DNA of 38,809 nt, taken from assembly GCA_001028025.1 (NCBI GenBank), contig LDAQ01000032.1, forward strand, positions 1-38,809. Reading direction: 5' to 3'. How positions within the stretch are numbered: position 1 is the first letter of the stretch; each line of letters opens with the position of its first letter. This document shows, piece by piece, positions 17,471 to 25,148 of this stretch. The position numbers were made by a program, and so were the translations under genes. This DNA is from Faecalicatena fissicatena. Lineage in GTDB: Bacteria; Bacillota; Clostridia; Lachnospirales; Lachnospiraceae. Below the pieces are notes generated by a model, which was given only the letters and a program-made list of their open reading frames with translations, was not told the DNA's origin and did no database searches.

Positions 17471-18457
17471 TTAATCCCAGTTTGTGCCCACACCGGCTTC
17501 TACCGCCCTGTCATATATCTTCTTAGCAGTCACCAAATCCTGTGTTCCTATTCCGACCGTTTTAAAGACAATAATTTCATCGTCTGCCCTGCGGCCCTCT
17601 ACATTTCCCAAAAGCACATCTCCCAGATCTCCGGTAAAATCATCTTCCGTGATCACCCCTGTTTCCAGAGGGATGAGAATGTCTCCCGCCTCAGACAAAA
17701 CTGCTTCCCTGGAATCAAAATAGATGCCGGAAGCCCTTGTAAGAATGACCGGATCCATCTCCTGCATATGAGGCTGATAGGAGCCCACACAACTAAGTGT
17801 GGCCCCATCCTTCACCCTGTTGCCGTCAAATACCGGTGTAGAAGAAGGTGTCGCACAGATCAGCAGATCCGCATCCTCCACAGCATCATCCGAACTTTCC
17901 GCCGCCAAAATATGTGCCCCGTAACCGTCCAGTTCCTGATTCATGCTCTCTACAAATGCCTGCAGCCGCTCCCTGTTCAGATCAAATATTTTCACTTCCT
18001 CAAGATCTCTCACAGCCAGCATTGCCTCCAGCTGTGTGGCAGCCTGCCCGCCGGTTCCGATCAATGCTCCCTTTTCGCAATCTTTATTTGCCAGCACATC
18101 AAAAGCAGCGCCTGAAGCGGCCCCTGTGCGGAGCTGTGTCACATAAGTTCCGTCCAGCACAGACGCAACCATTCCATTGGAAGCATCGATCAGTATTACC
18201 TGAGCCGGTGTGGTTGGCAGTCCTTTCTTAACATTCTCCGGAAATACGTTGACCACCTTCAGGCACCCCATATCCAGATCCTCCACCAAAGACGGCATAA
18301 ACAGCATAGACCCGTCATGCTCTGGCACATTAATATTCGTACGGAGCGGCACATTGCTCTTCCCCGCCGAAAAAAGCCGGAAAGACTCCTTCACCGCTTC
18401 CACGGCTTCCCGCATTGTGATTACCTCTTTTATATCTTCTTTAGACAATAGCAGCAT
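17471..18457 (-). CDS. Ornithine cyclodeaminase / mu-crystallin family protein
   Basis: 328 residues, NAD(P)-dependent family that includes ornithine cyclodeaminase, alanine dehydrogenase, L-arginine dehydrogenase and ketimine reductases. Visible features: LRTGAASGAA substrate-site helix, Rossmann glycine motif GTGGQAATQLEA, acidic strand end IFDLNRERL, and CATPSSTPVFDG. The exact substrate cannot be set from sequence. Start ATG 18457 with GGGAGGATGAAAG upstream. First gene of a four-gene operon; its promoter and a likely operator lie at 18503-18562, directly against the tail of forked element E4. Confidence 0.85.
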   Translation of the reverse strand: MLLLSKEDIKEVITMREAVEAVKESFRLFSAGKSNVPLRTNINVPEHDGSMLFMPSLVEDLDMGCLKVVNVFPENVKKGLPTTPAQVILIDASNGMVASVLDGTYVTQLRTGAASGAAFDVLANKDCEKGALIGTGGQAATQLEAMLAVRDLEEVKIFDLNRERLQAFVESMNQELDGYGAHILAAESSDDAVEDADLLICATPSSTPVFDGNRVKDGATLSCVGSYQPHMQEMDPVILTRASGIYFDSREAVLSEAGDILIPLETGVITEDDFTGDLGDVLLGNVEGRRADDEIIVFKTVGIGTQDLVTAKKIYDRAVEAGVGTNWD

Positions 18458-18502
18458 CTTTCATCCTCCCATAATAAAATTCCGGATTCTCAAGCCTGCG
18501 CG

Positions 18503-18562
18503 AGTAGTATACCCCTCCGGTAACTATTACTACTATTATAGCAGGAAAGGAGGGGTTGTCAA
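18503..18562 (-). promoter_or_regulatory. Promoter and candidate operator of the ocd operon
   Basis: TTGACA (18562-18557), 16 nt, TATAAT (18540-18535) on the minus strand. Overlapping the -10 and start region is an inverted repeat AGTAGTAT (18503-18510) / ATTACTACT (18526-18534) with 15 nt between, a plausible site for the operon's TrmB regulator. The -35 box stands immediately beyond the 3' tail of element E4. Confidence 0.65.
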
Positions 18563-18965
18563 TTGGGAGGGAGGTCGCCTGTACGGAGGAGGACTTGCGG
18601 GACGGACGGGGGAAATTGCCTGTGCCTTTTAAGGTGGCTGTCCGTTTGCCTAGTCCCACTAGATAAAAACCACACCGGATCGGGAGGCACCAGAGGCATT
18701 CACCGTGCAATTCTGATGAATTGCGCGGCTCAGGCCTCTTTGAAATCTGCTTCGGAAGCAGATTTCAGCCTCCCAATCCGGTGTGGTTTTTATCAAGTGG
18801 GACTACGGCGCTCTCTATGCCTCCTTAAAAGGCACAGGCAATTCCCCCCGTCCGTCCCGCAAGTCCCCCTCCGTACAGGCTGGGTGCCTCCAGTCGGTAG
18901 TGATGGATGGCTTTCTCGGAAGGTTTACGGGAAAGACGGATTGAGATGGATATGCGGTATGGACT
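18563..18965 (-). repeat. Forked long-hairpin element E4
   Basis: Minus-oriented. 5' module ends CACTACCGACTGGAGGCACCCAG (small hairpin CTGG/CCAG); the ATCCGCTGC box is not well kept. Arms 18880-18768 and 18688-18577; internal loop with AAACGGACAG on the 3' side. Head: hairpin 1 GAAATCTGC / GCAGATTTC, then hairpin 2 with GAGGC-CTGAGC ... GTGAAT-GCCTC, loop ATCA. Tail GGCGACCTCCCTCC. All three transition differences between arms give G-U on the minus strand. Unlike the other complete copies its tail meets a promoter (ocd), not a stop codon. Confidence 0.75.
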
Positions 18966-19057
18966 GTCTGCGGAATAGGTTGGTTATGCGGGTGACTATG
19001 CCGAAAAGCATAGGTAATTCCACCCACATTACATATTCCCCCGCCCAGCCAAATGAA

Positions 19058-19083
19058 CTGGAATAAGCGCAGCAATATTCCAG
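19058..19083. repeat. Small palindrome midway between E4 and E6
   Basis: CTGGAATA (19058-19065) / TATTCCAG (19076-19083), 10-nt loop, lying about midway between the divergent 5' modules of E4 and E6, a position like that of the E2 palindrome between E1 and E3. Confidence 0.5.
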
Positions 19084-19141
19084 AGAATCTCCCCCGCCTC
19101 ACGCATTCACTGTATTACAAATTCCCGCGCCGCCGGTTCAC

Positions 19142-19462
19142 ATCCGCTGCTCCCGTCGTCAGTCCCTCCCTGGGAAAGGGGTTTCACTACTGCCTGGATG
19201 CGACCAGCCGCCGGAACCGGACATAGGGATGGCTGGAAGCGTCTTACGGCTGTTTAGCTGGAGTTAAGTAAAATAGAAAGAAAACCGGGGTGATTCGTTT
19301 GATTCCGAATCAAACGAATCCCTGGCCCCAGCATGCGAAGCCATCGGGCTTCGGATGATGTGGCCAGGTTGCCCCGGTTTTCCTTCTATTTTACTTTACT
19401 CCAGCTTACAGTCGTAACCCGTTTCCAGCCATCCCTATGTCCGGTTCCGGCGGCGTCCCCCC
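19142..19462 (+). repeat. Forked long-hairpin element E6
   Basis: Plus-oriented. 5' module: ATCCGCTGC (19142-19150), stem TCCCG/TGGGA, TTTCACTACTGC, small hairpin CTGG-atgcga-CCAG. Arms 19207-19290 and 19372-19454 with an internal loop. Head: hairpin 1 GATTCGTTTGATTC with its complement, then hairpin 2 (outer CCTGGCC/GGCCAGG, inner GCGAAGCC/GGGCTTCG, loop ATC). Tail GGCGTCCCCCC, whose last base is the first of the leuD stop codon. Two of three transition differences give G-U on the plus strand. Confidence 0.75.
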
Positions 19463-19968
19463 TACCAGCAACCTCCTTCCCCCTTCTTACTGTTGGTATA
19501 GTTCACGAGGCCGCCTGCTGCGATTAGTTTCTGCATGAATTCCGGAAACGGCTGTCCCTGGAACTCTGTGCCTTTTGTGCGGTTATAAATTTTCCCGCTG
19601 TCGAAATCAACTTCAACTTCGTCTCCTGCTTCGATTCCTTTTGCTGCTTCCGGACATTCGATAATCGGAAGGCCGATGTTGATGGCGTTGCGGTAAAAGA
19701 TTCTGGCAAAGGTCTCGGCTATTACACAGCTAACTCCTGCTGTTTTCAGGCAGAGCGGCGCATGTTCTCTGGAAGAGCCGCAGCCAAAGTTTTTATTTGC
19801 CACAATCAGGTCTCCCGGTTTTACTTTGTTCACAAATTCAGGATCAATGTCTGCCATGGCGTGGCTTGCCAGTTCCTGTGCATCAAAGGAATTCAGGTAT
19901 CTTGCCGGTATGATTACATCTGTATCTACATTATCTCCATATTTAAAAACGTGTCCCAATGCCTTCAT
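19462..19968 (-). CDS. leuD: 3-isopropylmalate dehydratase small subunit
   Basis: 168-residue swivel-domain subunit (archaeal/HacB-like short type) that completes the LeuC active site in leucine synthesis. Family blocks: GDNVDTDVIIPARYL at the N-terminus and the substrate loop CGSSREHAP, followed by FARIFYRNAINIGLP. Its ATG overlaps the leuC stop by one base (TAATG), indicating translational coupling. The 3' end directly touches the tail of element E6; no ordinary terminator is present. Confidence 0.95.
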   Translation of the reverse strand: MKALGHVFKYGDNVDTDVIIPARYLNSFDAQELASHAMADIDPEFVNKVKPGDLIVANKNFGCGSSREHAPLCLKTAGVSCVIAETFARIFYRNAINIGLPIIECPEAAKGIEAGDEVEVDFDSGKIYNRTKGTEFQGQPFPEFMQKLIAAGGLVNYTNSKKGEGGCW

Positions 19969-21242
19969 TATCTGTCACCTACTTTCTCCGGATTCGCAAT
20001 ATATCCTGCGATTGCACTTGCTGCCGCGACTTCTGGGGAAGCCAGATATATCAGGGAATCCACATGTCCCATACGGCCTACGAAGTTGCGGTTCGTTGTA
20101 GAAACGCACTTTTCTCCTGCAGCCATTACACCCATGTGTCCGCCCATGCAGGGTCCGCAGCTCGGTGTATTCACTGCACATCCCGCGTCCACGAAAATAT
20201 CTGCCAGCCCCTCTGCCATGCACTGTTTGTAAATCTTCTGTGTGGCAGGGATTACCATAACCCTCACGTCCGGATGTACCTGGCGGTCTTTCAGGATCGC
20301 CGCCGCTTTGCGCATGTCTTCCATCCTGCCGTTTGTACAGGAACCAATGACAACCTGGTCGATTCTGATCGGCTCCATGGCTTCAATCTCGTCAATAGTC
20401 TTGGCATTGCCCGGCAGATGCGGGAACGCTACAGTTGGACGGACCTCTGACAGATTTATCTCAATCACTTCATCATACTCGGCATCTTCATCTGCTTCAT
20501 AGATCTTATATTCCTTCACGGAATGTTCTTTCATATAGTCCTCGGCCTTCTCATCTACTGGGAAGATCCCGTTCTTTGCCCCTGCTTCAATGGCCATATT
20601 CGCCATAGTAAAGCGGTCATCCATAGACAGTTCCTTCAGGCCGTCCCCTGTAAATTCCATAGACTTATAGAGAGCGCCGTCCACACCGATCTTTCCTATA
20701 ATATGGATGATAATATCCTTCCCGCTCACGAAAGCCCCCGGCTTCCCGGTCAGAACAAACTTCATTGCACTCGGCACCTTAAACCACAGTTCCCCTGTAG
20801 CCATTCCCGTTGCAATATCCGTCGTGCCCACGCCCGTAGAAAATGCCCCCAGAGCGCCATATGTACAAGTATGGGAGTCTGCACCAATAATACACTCTCC
20901 CGCAACCACAACACCCGCCTCAGGAAGAATCGCATGTTCCACCCCGGACTTGCCCTGTTCAAAATACCACTTCAGCCCCTGCTCCTTAGAAAACTCACGG
21001 ATAGACTTAGAATTCTCTGCCGACTTAATATCCTTATTCGGCGTAAAATGATCCGGAACCAAAACAACCTTATCTTTATCATAAACCTTATCCGCCATCT
21101 CCCTAAAAATAGGCAGAGCCATAGGCCCGGTAATATCATTCGCCATCACCACATCCAGTTTCGCCTCTATCAACTGCCCGGCCACAACAGAATCAAGCCC
21201 CGCATGAGCCGCCAGAATCTTCTGCGTCATAGTCATTCCCAT
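19968..21242 (-). CDS. leuC: 3-isopropylmalate dehydratase large subunit
   Basis: 424-residue aconitase-superfamily subunit (HacA-like) isomerising 2- to 3-isopropylmalate with a 4Fe-4S cluster. Cluster ligands Cys302 (GSCTNGR), Cys362 and Cys365 (SCGPCMGG) are all present, as is ADSHTCTYGALGAF. An in-frame start lies at 21302, but ATG 21242 has AGGAGG eight nt upstream and begins with the normal MTMTQKILAAHAG, so it is chosen. Forms an operon with leuD. No T-box was seen upstream; a perfect 14-bp palindrome at 21309-21322 may take part in control. Confidence 0.95.
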   Translation of the reverse strand: MGMTMTQKILAAHAGLDSVVAGQLIEAKLDVVMANDITGPMALPIFREMADKVYDKDKVVLVPDHFTPNKDIKSAENSKSIREFSKEQGLKWYFEQGKSGVEHAILPEAGVVVAGECIIGADSHTCTYGALGAFSTGVGTTDIATGMATGELWFKVPSAMKFVLTGKPGAFVSGKDIIIHIIGKIGVDGALYKSMEFTGDGLKELSMDDRFTMANMAIEAGAKNGIFPVDEKAEDYMKEHSVKEYKIYEADEDAEYDEVIEINLSEVRPTVAFPHLPGNAKTIDEIEAMEPIRIDQVVIGSCTNGRMEDMRKAAAILKDRQVHPDVRVMVIPATQKIYKQCMAEGLADIFVDAGCAVNTPSCGPCMGGHMGVMAAGEKCVSTTNRNFVGRMGHVDSLIYLASPEVAAASAIAGYIANPEKVGDR

Positions 21243-21308
21243 CACAACAACCTCCTCTTTCAAATAAATTCTATTTGTCATTTTACCATAACAAAGCCCC
21301 AAAAGAAA

Positions 21309-21322
21309 GATAAGATCTTATC
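21309..21322. promoter_or_regulatory. Perfect palindrome upstream of leuCD (candidate operator)
   Basis: GATAAGATCTTATC, a perfect 14-bp palindrome flanked by GAAA / CTTTC, 67 nt upstream of the leuC start. It may be the binding site of a regulator; no clear -35/-10 pair was fixed around it. Confidence 0.35.
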
Positions 21323-21450
21323 CTCTTTCAATCCCCCAAAACTCCACACCCTCCATAAATCCACACAATTCTCTCCACCGTGTCCTAAAAAAAGATCCTA
21401 ACTTTTAAGCCTGTTCATGCTTCTGGGTTATCTTTCGCCCCCGCCAAAAT

Positions 21451-21818
21451 GTCCCGCGTCCGCCCATCCCCTTTCCCCTCGCGTCGCGCCATCTCCCGGC
21501 CGGATGCGCCCAGCCTGCCGCCAGCGCAGTGGGCGGGCCCCGGGGACGCAACTGGTAATTTCTGGTGCATCATAGTGCGCATTAGAAAACGTTGCATCAA
21601 AACAGGAGCCTCACAGAGATAGAATTTGCTTACCAAAGCAAATTCTAAGACGGCCTGAGCTGCGTAATCATAAAGATTACGCAGTGAATGCCGTCGGTTC
21701 TCTGTGAGGCTCCTGTTTTGATGTTACGTTTTCTTTGCAAACGGCCTGCACCAGAAATTACCAGTTGCGTCCCCGGGGGCCCGCACGCTGCGCTGGCGGC
21801 AGGCGTCCCTCCCCCACC
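21451..21818 (+). repeat. Forked long-hairpin element E5
   Basis: Plus-oriented. 5' module is GC-rich and ends GGCCGGATGCGCCCAGCC; the ATCCGCTGC box is degenerate. Arms 21513-21620 and 21699-21804; internal loop with GCAAACGGCC on the 3' side. Head: hairpin 1 AGAATTTGCTT / AAGCAAATTCT (loop acca), then hairpin 2 with GACGGC-CTGAGC ... GTGAAT-GCCGTC. Tail GGCGTCCCTCC, reaching the base before the asd stop codon. Both transition differences give G-U on the plus strand. Confidence 0.75.
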
Positions 21819-22904
21819 TTATTTTGGCTGGATGTATTTTTTAGCTGTTAATGCTTCCGCGCACAGTACTGCTCCGCCTGCCGCGCCGCGAACTGTATTA
21901 TGTGAAAGCCCAACAAATTTATAGTCAAACATGCTGTCTTCTCTCAAGCGTCCGATTGACACGCCCATTCCCTTTTCATAATCCACATCCATCTTAACCT
22001 GGGGACGGTTATCTTCCTCCAGATACTGGATAAACTGCTTCGGAGCGCTCGGAAGTCCTGCTTCCTGCGGAAATCCCTTATAGTTTACCAGTTTCTCAAT
22101 CAGCTGTTCTTTGGTCGGTTTCTTTTCAAAGTTAATAAAGACTGCAGCTGTATGACCGTTCAGTACAGGTACACGGATACACTGGCATGTGATTTTAGGC
22201 AGATCTGCTTTTACGATCTCGCCGTTTTCTACTTTCCCCAGCACTCTGAGAGGCTCCTGCTCGCTCTTTTCTTCCTCTCCGCCAATATAAGGAATGATAT
22301 TCTCCACCATTTCCGGCCAGTCCTTAAATGTCTTTCCTGCCCCGGAAATTGCCTGATATGTGGTAGCCACAACTTCTTTTGGGCCAAATTCTTTCCATGC
22401 TGCAAGACACGGAGCATAGCTCTGGATTGAACAGTTTGGTTTTACAGCGATAAATCCTCTTGTTGTTCCCAGACGTTTTTTCTGGTCAGCAATCACTTCA
22501 AAATGTTCTGCATTGATTTCCGGAACTACCATCGGTACATCCGGTGTCCAGCGGTGTGCGCTGTTGTTTGATACAACCGGTGTCTCAGTTTTTGCGTATT
22601 CTTCTTCGATCGCTTTGATTTCTTCCTTCGTCATATCCACCGCGCTGAATACGAAGTCTACTGTAGAAGCTACTTTTTCAACTTCATTTACATTCAGTAC
22701 AACAAGCTTTTTTACTGCCTCCGGCATCGGAGTATCCATTTTCCATCTGTCTCCCACTGCCTCTTCATATGTCCTGCCTGCAGAACGCGGGCTTGCTGCT
22801 ACAGTTACTACCTCAAACCATGGGTGGTTCTCAAGCAGAGAGATAAATCTCTGACCAACCATTCCTGTTGCACCTAAAATACCTACTCTTAACTTCTGTT
22901 CCAT
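21819..22904 (-). CDS. asd: Aspartate-semialdehyde dehydrogenase
   Basis: Reduces aspartyl phosphate to aspartate semialdehyde for lysine, threonine and methionine synthesis. 361 residues, of the archaeal/fungal-like branch. NADP motif GILGATGMVGQRF, catalytic Cys158 (VKPNCSIQSY), SGAGKTF and GHTAAV segments present, and the family C-terminal GLSHNTVRGAAGGAV. ATG 22904 follows AAAGGAGAGAAAAA. argH lies 55 nt upstream on the same strand, so the two may be cotranscribed. The 3' end abuts element E5. Confidence 0.95.
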   Translation of the reverse strand: MEQKLRVGILGATGMVGQRFISLLENHPWFEVVTVAASPRSAGRTYEEAVGDRWKMDTPMPEAVKKLVVLNVNEVEKVASTVDFVFSAVDMTKEEIKAIEEEYAKTETPVVSNNSAHRWTPDVPMVVPEINAEHFEVIADQKKRLGTTRGFIAVKPNCSIQSYAPCLAAWKEFGPKEVVATTYQAISGAGKTFKDWPEMVENIIPYIGGEEEKSEQEPLRVLGKVENGEIVKADLPKITCQCIRVPVLNGHTAAVFINFEKKPTKEQLIEKLVNYKGFPQEAGLPSAPKQFIQYLEEDNRPQVKMDVDYEKGMGVSIGRLREDSMFDYKFVGLSHNTVRGAAGGAVLCAEALTAKKYIQPK

Positions 22905-22959
22905 TTTTTCTCTCCTTCTCTTTTTTTCCTGCGGCTTTTATAAATACTTTTCTTAATGT

Positions 22960-24336
22960 CTATATGCTCAAATATGCTTCATGCGCTGAGATTACTTTTT
23001 CCATGGCCTCTTTTCCCGGAGCACCGATGGTGTTGCGCATTTCTACACAGGTTTTCATGCTGATTGCGTCGTATATATCTTCCTCGAATGCCGGAGATAT
23101 TGCCTTGAATTCTTCCAAAGACATATCATCCAGCGCTATATTTTTTTCGATACAATAAAGTACAAGCTGGCCTACGATACCGTGGGCATCCCTGAACGGT
23201 ACACCGTGATTCACGAGATAATCCGCTGCATCCGTTGCATTTGTAAATCCATGCTTTGCGCTGTTCTCCATCCGTTTTTCATTGAAACGCATTGTCCGGA
23301 CCATGCCGGTAAACAGAGCCAGGCATCCCTTTGTCGTATCGATGGCGTCAAATACCAGCTCTTTGTCTTCCTGCATATCCTTATTATATGCAAGCGGAAT
23401 TCCCTTCATGGTTGTGAGAAGTGACATCAGAGCGCCGTATACACGTCCGGTCTTTCCGCGGACCAGCTCTGCAATATCCGGATTCTTCTTCTGTGGCATA
23501 ATGCTGCTTCCTGTACTGTAGGCATCGTCAATCTCCACGAACTGGTATTCATTGGAATTCCAGATGATCACTTCTTCCGAAAAACGGCTCAAATGCATCA
23601 TCACGGTTGACATGGCAGACAGAAGCTCAATCAGATAATCCCTGTCGGCCACGGAATCCATACTGTTCAATGTCGGTCCGTCAAATTCCAGAAGGCTGGC
23701 TGTGTACTCCCGGTCCAGTGGATAAGTCGTCCCGGCCAGTGCACCAGAGCCCAGCGGGCAGTAGTTCATCCGCTTATAGATGTCCTTCATGCGCAGCCGG
23801 TCCCTCTTAAACATCTCAAAGTATGCCCCCAGATGATGGGCCAGCGTGATTGGCTGTGCCTTCTGCAGATGTGTGAATCCCGGCATGTAAGTCTCCGTAT
23901 TCTCTTTCATCAGCTTCAGCAGCACCTCAAGAAGTTCTTTCAGCAGCTTATCCAGCTCCAGAATCTCATCTCGTGTGTAAAGCTTCATATCCAGAGCCAC
24001 CTGATCATTGCGGCTCCTTCCTGTATGTAATTTCTTTCCGGGTTCCCCGATACGGTCGATCAGATTCGCCTCCACAAAACTGTGAATGTCCTCATACTCA
24101 TCCGTAATCTCCAGGGTACCGCTCTCCACGTCGGCTTTAATCCCTTCCAGACCGTCTATAATCTTCTCTTTTTCTTCCTCCGTCAGAATCCCCTGCTTTG
24201 CCAGCATCGTTACATGTGCGATACTGCCGCGGATATCCTGCTCATAGAACTTTTTATCAAAAGAAATTGATGCATTGAAATTGTACACTAACTGGTCCGT
24301 TTCCTTCGTGAAACGACCGCCCCATAACTGTGCCAT
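22960..24336 (-). CDS. argH: Argininosuccinate lyase
   Basis: Cleaves argininosuccinate to arginine and fumarate, the last step of arginine synthesis. 458 residues, standard length; fumarase/aspartase superfamily. GGRF start, HTGRSRNDQ (104-112), TxLQ-type block GFTHLQKAQP, and the signature GSSIMPQKKNP at 276-286 carrying the catalytic serine. ATG 24336 follows GAGAGGATAAAG. argG is not in the window, so the arginine genes are scattered. Confidence 0.97.
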   Translation of the reverse strand: MAQLWGGRFTKETDQLVYNFNASISFDKKFYEQDIRGSIAHVTMLAKQGILTEEEKEKIIDGLEGIKADVESGTLEITDEYEDIHSFVEANLIDRIGEPGKKLHTGRSRNDQVALDMKLYTRDEILELDKLLKELLEVLLKLMKENTETYMPGFTHLQKAQPITLAHHLGAYFEMFKRDRLRMKDIYKRMNYCPLGSGALAGTTYPLDREYTASLLEFDGPTLNSMDSVADRDYLIELLSAMSTVMMHLSRFSEEVIIWNSNEYQFVEIDDAYSTGSSIMPQKKNPDIAELVRGKTGRVYGALMSLLTTMKGIPLAYNKDMQEDKELVFDAIDTTKGCLALFTGMVRTMRFNEKRMENSAKHGFTNATDAADYLVNHGVPFRDAHGIVGQLVLYCIEKNIALDDMSLEEFKAISPAFEEDIYDAISMKTCVEMRNTIGAPGKEAMEKVISAHEAYLSI

Positions 24337-24375
24337 TTCTTTATCCTCTCTTCCCTTATTTTACATTTTCTCATT

Positions 24376-24404
24376 AGTTTATCATAGCAACGTGCCGATG
24401 TAAA
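24376..24404 (-). promoter_or_regulatory. Candidate promoter of argH
   Basis: TTTACA (24404-24399), 17 nt, TAAACT (24381-24376) on the minus strand, 40 nt upstream of argH. The -35 box overlaps a perfect 9-bp inverted repeat AAAGGGGTC-t-GACCCCTTT (24402-24420) that may also affect transcription coming from queH. Confidence 0.45.
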
Positions 24405-24445
24405 GGGGTCTGACCCCTTTGCCCTCCGTTTTCAGAATATTCTCA

Positions 24446-25075
24446 TTATTCTTTCCTTCTGCCCTCCATCGAGAACTGGCATCCGCAGTAGTCCTGGCGG
24501 TAAAGCCCGTGCTCCTTTGAAAGTTCTATGGACCGTTTGTAGCCGTTTTTCTTTTTAAAATCAGACTGCAGGTATTGAATTCCATATCTGGATGCTGTTT
24601 CTTTTCCTATTGTATTGAGTTTCTCTGCATTCTTCATTGGGCTGATGCTCAGTGTTGTTGTAAAATAGTCAAAACCGCCTTTGGCTGCTATCTGTGCTGT
24701 CTCATTCAAGCGTAGCTCATAACATTTGAAGCAGCGCTCGCCGCCCTCTTTTATGTGTTCCAGGCCTACTGCCATATGATAGAACTTATCTTTGTCATAA
24801 TTCCCGGCAAGAAAAGAAACCGGATTTTTAAAATTCATATCCGCTATCAATGTCTGCTGCTCCAGCAGCCGCTTTGTGTATTCACTCTCCGGGAAAATGT
24901 TTGGGTTGTAATAAAAAACTGTTATTTCAAAAAAATCTGATAAATATTCAAGCACATAACTGCTGCAGGGAGCACAGCAGCTGTGCAGTAAAAGTCTGGG
25001 CACCCGTCCTTCTCGCTGCAGGGATGCGATCAGCCTGTCCAGCTCCTTCTGATAATTTACATAATGATAGTTCAT
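24446..25075 (-). CDS. queH: Epoxyqueuosine reductase QueH
   Basis: Reduces epoxyqueuosine to queuosine in tRNA; the QueH (former DUF208) type replaces the cobalamin-dependent QueG in many anaerobes. 209 residues. The cysteine pattern expected for its Fe-S cluster and metal is present: HSCCAPCSSYV near residue 32, CFKCYELRL near 121-124 and DYCGCQFSMEG at the C-terminus; YYNPNIFPESEY follows the first strand. ATG 25075 has only a modest AAAGG site about 12 nt upstream. With queA at the window start this shows a queuosine-making organism. Confidence 0.93.
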   Translation of the reverse strand: MNYHYVNYQKELDRLIASLQREGRVPRLLLHSCCAPCSSYVLEYLSDFFEITVFYYNPNIFPESEYTKRLLEQQTLIADMNFKNPVSFLAGNYDKDKFYHMAVGLEHIKEGGERCFKCYELRLNETAQIAAKGGFDYFTTTLSISPMKNAEKLNTIGKETASRYGIQYLQSDFKKKNGYKRSIELSKEHGLYRQDYCGCQFSMEGRRKE

Positions 25076-25148
25076 ATATTATCGAGACCTTTCTACCTGT
25101 TATATAAGATGAAGGTATTATATCACACCCCCGGGTTATACGGCAACT

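Noticed and set aside
18441..19527. Open frames of 64-167 codons inside E4 and E6
   Set aside because: They follow the palindrome arms, have odd composition and no family features; artefacts of GC-rich repeats.
20523..21401. 292-codon plus-strand open frame opposite leuC
   Set aside because: Very rich in His, Arg and Asn, antisense to leuC and without a plausible ribosome site; a shadow of the leuC codon pattern.
21243..21440. T-box or leucine attenuator before leuC
   Set aside because: No AGGGTGGTACCGCG-like box, no run of Leu codons and no terminator hairpin was found; only a 14-bp palindrome.
8960..21818. Forked elements as insertion sequences, group II introns, retrons or integron attC sites
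   Set aside because: No transposase, reverse transcriptase or integrase reading frame lies in or beside any copy, and neither a domain V-like intron hairpin nor attC core site was recognised. Non-autonomous mobility is still possible.
24402..24420. AAAGGGGTC/GACCCCTTT repeat as queH terminator
   Set aside because: No T run on the minus strand; it overlaps the candidate argH promoter, so its role is open.
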